DNA of 31,682 nt. Origin: Bacteroidales bacterium UBA1184 (GTDB taxonomy: Bacteria > Bacteroidota > Bacteroidia > Bacteroidales > ML635J-15). A program made the translations under genes and the position numbers. The notes beneath the pieces are model-generated. The model had not been told where the DNA came from and searched no databases. It worked only from the letters and a program-made list of their open reading frames with translations. This document shows, piece after piece, positions 29,896 to 31,682 of the stretch (the first letter of the stretch is position 1; every line of letters starts with the position of its first letter). The DNA lies in NCBI GenBank assembly GCA_002310235.1, contig DBYO01000025.1:4096-35777 (forward strand), read 5' to 3'.

Positions 29896-30705
29896 ATGAA
29901 AAAATACAAAGGTATCATTATTTCGGCTGCGGTATGTATAATACTGCTTATAATATTCGGAAGTTCAATGTTTTATATTGTCAACCCAGGCGAAAGGGCA
30001 ATAGTTTTCCGTCCTTTTGGTTCGGGCTTGGACACAGTAAACATCTATAACCCAGGTTTCAACGTTGTTGCACCATGGAACGACTTCATCATCTACAACG
30101 TAAAGGAACGCAAAACCGAAGAAACCCTTGATGTTCTCGACAAAAACGGACTTTCTATCAATGTTGAAATCTCGGTTCGTTTCAACCCGATTCCCAACAG
30201 GTTGCCTATTCTTCACCAGCAATTTGGCGAAGACTATGTAAACCAGCTCATTATTCCCGAAGTACGTTCAACAGTTCGTCAGGTGATGGGTAACTTTACT
30301 GCCGAGGAAATATATTCTACCCGCCGTGCAGAGGTTGAGCAGCAGATTGTTGACATGACAACAAAGAAACTCAAGGATAATTCGGTGGAAACCAAGGCTG
30401 TGCTTATCCGCTCAATCAACCTGCCTCCACAAATCAAGACCGCTATCGAAAACAAACTGCAACAGGAGCAGGAAGCTCTCGCATACCAGTTCAAACTCGA
30501 AAAGGAAAAGCAGGAGGCCGACCGTAAGCGCATCGAAGCTGAAGGTGAAGCCAAGGCAAACAATATCATCAACCAGAGTTTGACACCAAATCTTTTGAAG
30601 ATGCGTGGTATAGAAGCAACTTTAAAACTTGCTAACTCACAAAATTCGAAGACTGTGGTAATAGGTGCTGGTAGCGATGGCATGCCACTGATACTTGGAA
30701 ACTAA
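29896..30705 (+). CDS. SPFH/Band 7 (prohibitin-like) membrane protein
   Basis: A 269-residue protein with one N-terminal membrane segment (about residues 7-27). The SPFH domain follows (VNPGERAIVFRPFG, YNPGFNVVAPWN, EISVRFNPIP, VRSTVRQVMGNFTAEEIYSTRR), then a charged helical, probably coiled-coil stretch (residues about 190-230, LEKEKQEADRKRIEAEGEAK). The order and length fit prohibitin-type proteins that form large membrane rings and chaperone or regulate membrane proteases. Cotranscribed with the Usp gene; ends before a strong terminator. Confidence 0.92.
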   Translation: MKKYKGIIISAAVCIILLIIFGSSMFYIVNPGERAIVFRPFGSGLDTVNIYNPGFNVVAPWNDFIIYNVKERKTEETLDVLDKNGLSINVEISVRFNPIPNRLPILHQQFGEDYVNQLIIPEVRSTVRQVMGNFTAEEIYSTRRAEVEQQIVDMTTKKLKDNSVETKAVLIRSINLPPQIKTAIENKLQQEQEALAYQFKLEKEKQEADRKRIEAEGEAKANNIINQSLTPNLLKMRGIEATLKLANSQNSKTVVIGAGSDGMPLILGN

Positions 30706-30726
30706 TATACGAACGAATGTCGTAAC

Positions 30727-30758
30727 AAAAAACGCTACTTTTCAGTAGCGTTTTTTTT
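30727..30758. terminator. Bidirectional intrinsic terminator
   Basis: CGCTACT (30733-30739) pairs with AGTAGCG (30744-30750) around a four-base loop, flanked by six A and eight T. It lies between the SPFH gene and the convergent flavodoxin-like gene. Confidence 0.93.
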
Positions 30759-30803
30759 ATTATCATTCAATTCTATTTATCCGGATCTTGTTTGCGTTTT
30801 GTC

Positions 30804-31658
30804 TTATCTGACAACATTTGTGAAAACGGGTGCAGCACCATTTTCAACAGTCACATAAACCTTGATTTCACGAACTGGCATGTCTGGATTGTCCTCCCGA
30901 GGAAGGTCAACGGCAGTAAACAAATACTCAACGCCATTGGGAATATTGCGCGATGCAACGGTCTTTGCCTCTGCGTGAAGCATCGTATAACCATCAACGG
31001 CAGCATTGAAGATTGCTGTTTCCTCTTCGCTTACATTGTGCTGTTCGGGAAATTCGTCCAACTTAACATATTCGCCTTCGAGAAAACCGCTTGCCTTCAA
31101 GAAGTTGTCGATTTCCTTTGGCATAGCATCCAAGCGAGCTGCGCGTACACCATAACCTTTGAGAATTTCTGCCTTAGGCTGCTTCTCTGCCATATCTTTT
31201 ACGCTCGACTCCAAACCTCCGCTACCGAATGTGCAGAAAGGAACAATCTTCTTGCCGCTCAAGTCGGTATTTGCAAGGAAAGTTGCAACTGGCGGAGCGT
31301 ATGTGCCGAACCAAACAGGATAACCTATGAAAATTACATCGTAGTTGGCAATATCAGCTTCAAGCGGCTTGATCTCTGTAACAGTTCCCTGTTCGCGTTC
31401 CACAATGCAACGGTCTATTGTTGCCTGAAAATCTCCATCGTAAGGATTTACAGCAACAATCTCCTCAATGTCGGCATTGAGTTTGGTAGCAATTTCGGTT
31501 GCTACGGCCTTGGTGTTGGATGTTTGCGAATAGTAGAGAACCAATACCTTGGGGGCTTCCTTTTCGGTTGCTTCCTCTTTGTTCTCATTCTTTGTACCGC
31601 ATGAAATTGCTGTTACGGCGGCAGTTGCAATGACTAGCATAAGCTTTAAATTTTTCAT
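30804..31658 (-). CDS. Flavodoxin-like lipoprotein
   Basis: A 284-residue protein with a lipoprotein signal and lipobox ending in Cys20 (TAISC), a short charged linker, and a flavodoxin fold from about residue 37. The FMN phosphate loop is SQTSNT (residues 44-49), followed by NYDVIFIGYPVWFGTYAPPV and PFCTFGSGGLESS, which would contact the isoalloxazine ring. The last 60 or so residues (NIPNGVEYLFTAVDLP onward) form an extra domain I do not recognise. Flavodoxins are normally cytoplasmic electron carriers, so envelope anchoring is unusual. A role in extracytoplasmic redox chemistry or reduction of quinones is possible but not shown. The promoter lies beyond or at the right edge of the window. 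Confidence 0.85.
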   Translation of the reverse strand: MKNLKLMLVIATAAVTAISCGTKNENKEEATEKEAPKVLVLYYSQTSNTKAVATEIATKLNADIEEIVAVNPYDGDFQATIDRCIVEREQGTVTEIKPLEADIANYDVIFIGYPVWFGTYAPPVATFLANTDLSGKKIVPFCTFGSGGLESSVKDMAEKQPKAEILKGYGVRAARLDAMPKEIDNFLKASGFLEGEYVKLDEFPEQHNVSEEETAIFNAAVDGYTMLHAEAKTVASRNIPNGVEYLFTAVDLPREDNPDMPVREIKVYVTVENGAAPVFTNVVR

Positions 31659-31682
31659 ATTGAATATTGTTTAATGTTTTGC

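Overview
The window looks like a chromosomal segment from a member of the Bacteroidales (Bacteroidota). The evidence is a TonB-dependent receptor followed by DUF5689-type lipoproteins, a mitochondrial-like aconitase/isocitrate dehydrogenase pair, secreted TPR-CHAT proteins, lysine-fermentation genes, and upstream regions that repeatedly carry the Bacteroidota -7 box TAnnTTTG without a Shine-Dalgarno sequence. No phage, plasmid, insertion sequence, CRISPR array, rRNA or tRNA gene was recognised. The order is inferred from gene content by eye, not from a search.

Layout. At 1-907 (minus) lie the start of kal and a CoA-transferase subunit A, pieces of a lysine fermentation cluster that continues off the left edge. 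An AT-rich lipoprotein gene with YD-like repeats (1319-2287, plus) ends at a bidirectional terminator. From 8281 down to 2366 (minus) is a compact five-gene unit: TonB-dependent receptor, two DUF5689-like lipoproteins, uridine kinase and a DEDDy 3'-5' exonuclease. At 8409-10142 (minus) is a divergent oxaloacetate decarboxylase/pyruvate carboxylase carboxyltransferase whose biotin-domain lysine is missing.

The most striking part is 10349-19172 (minus). A consensus-rich cobalamin riboswitch sits just behind a TAnnTTTG promoter. It is followed by a possible 28-codon leader ORF and then citD, citE, citF, citX, a fused citC-citG, aconitase and NADP-type isocitrate dehydrogenase, ending at a strong terminator. 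No citrate synthase or citrate transporter is present in the window. The set could convert 2-oxoglutarate plus CO2 through isocitrate and citrate to oxaloacetate and acetate, or run the other way from citrate to 2-oxoglutarate. B12 control suggests it is used when B12-dependent routes (for example methylmalonyl-CoA mutase) fail; this is inference.

The plus strand then carries prfB, with a classic +1 programmed frameshift, and manA (19618-21791). Another minus-strand unit (28981 to 21864) encodes a nucleoside phosphorylase and two exported TPR-CHAT peptidase-like proteins with nearly identical C-termini. The right end holds a plus-strand pair, a tandem universal stress protein and an SPFH/prohibitin protein, closed by a bidirectional terminator, and a minus-strand flavodoxin-like lipoprotein.

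Functions are family assignments made by eye from motifs. Riboswitch, frameshift and terminator calls rest directly on sequence. Pathway direction, B12 logic and the nucleic-acid-scavenging idea are hypotheses.
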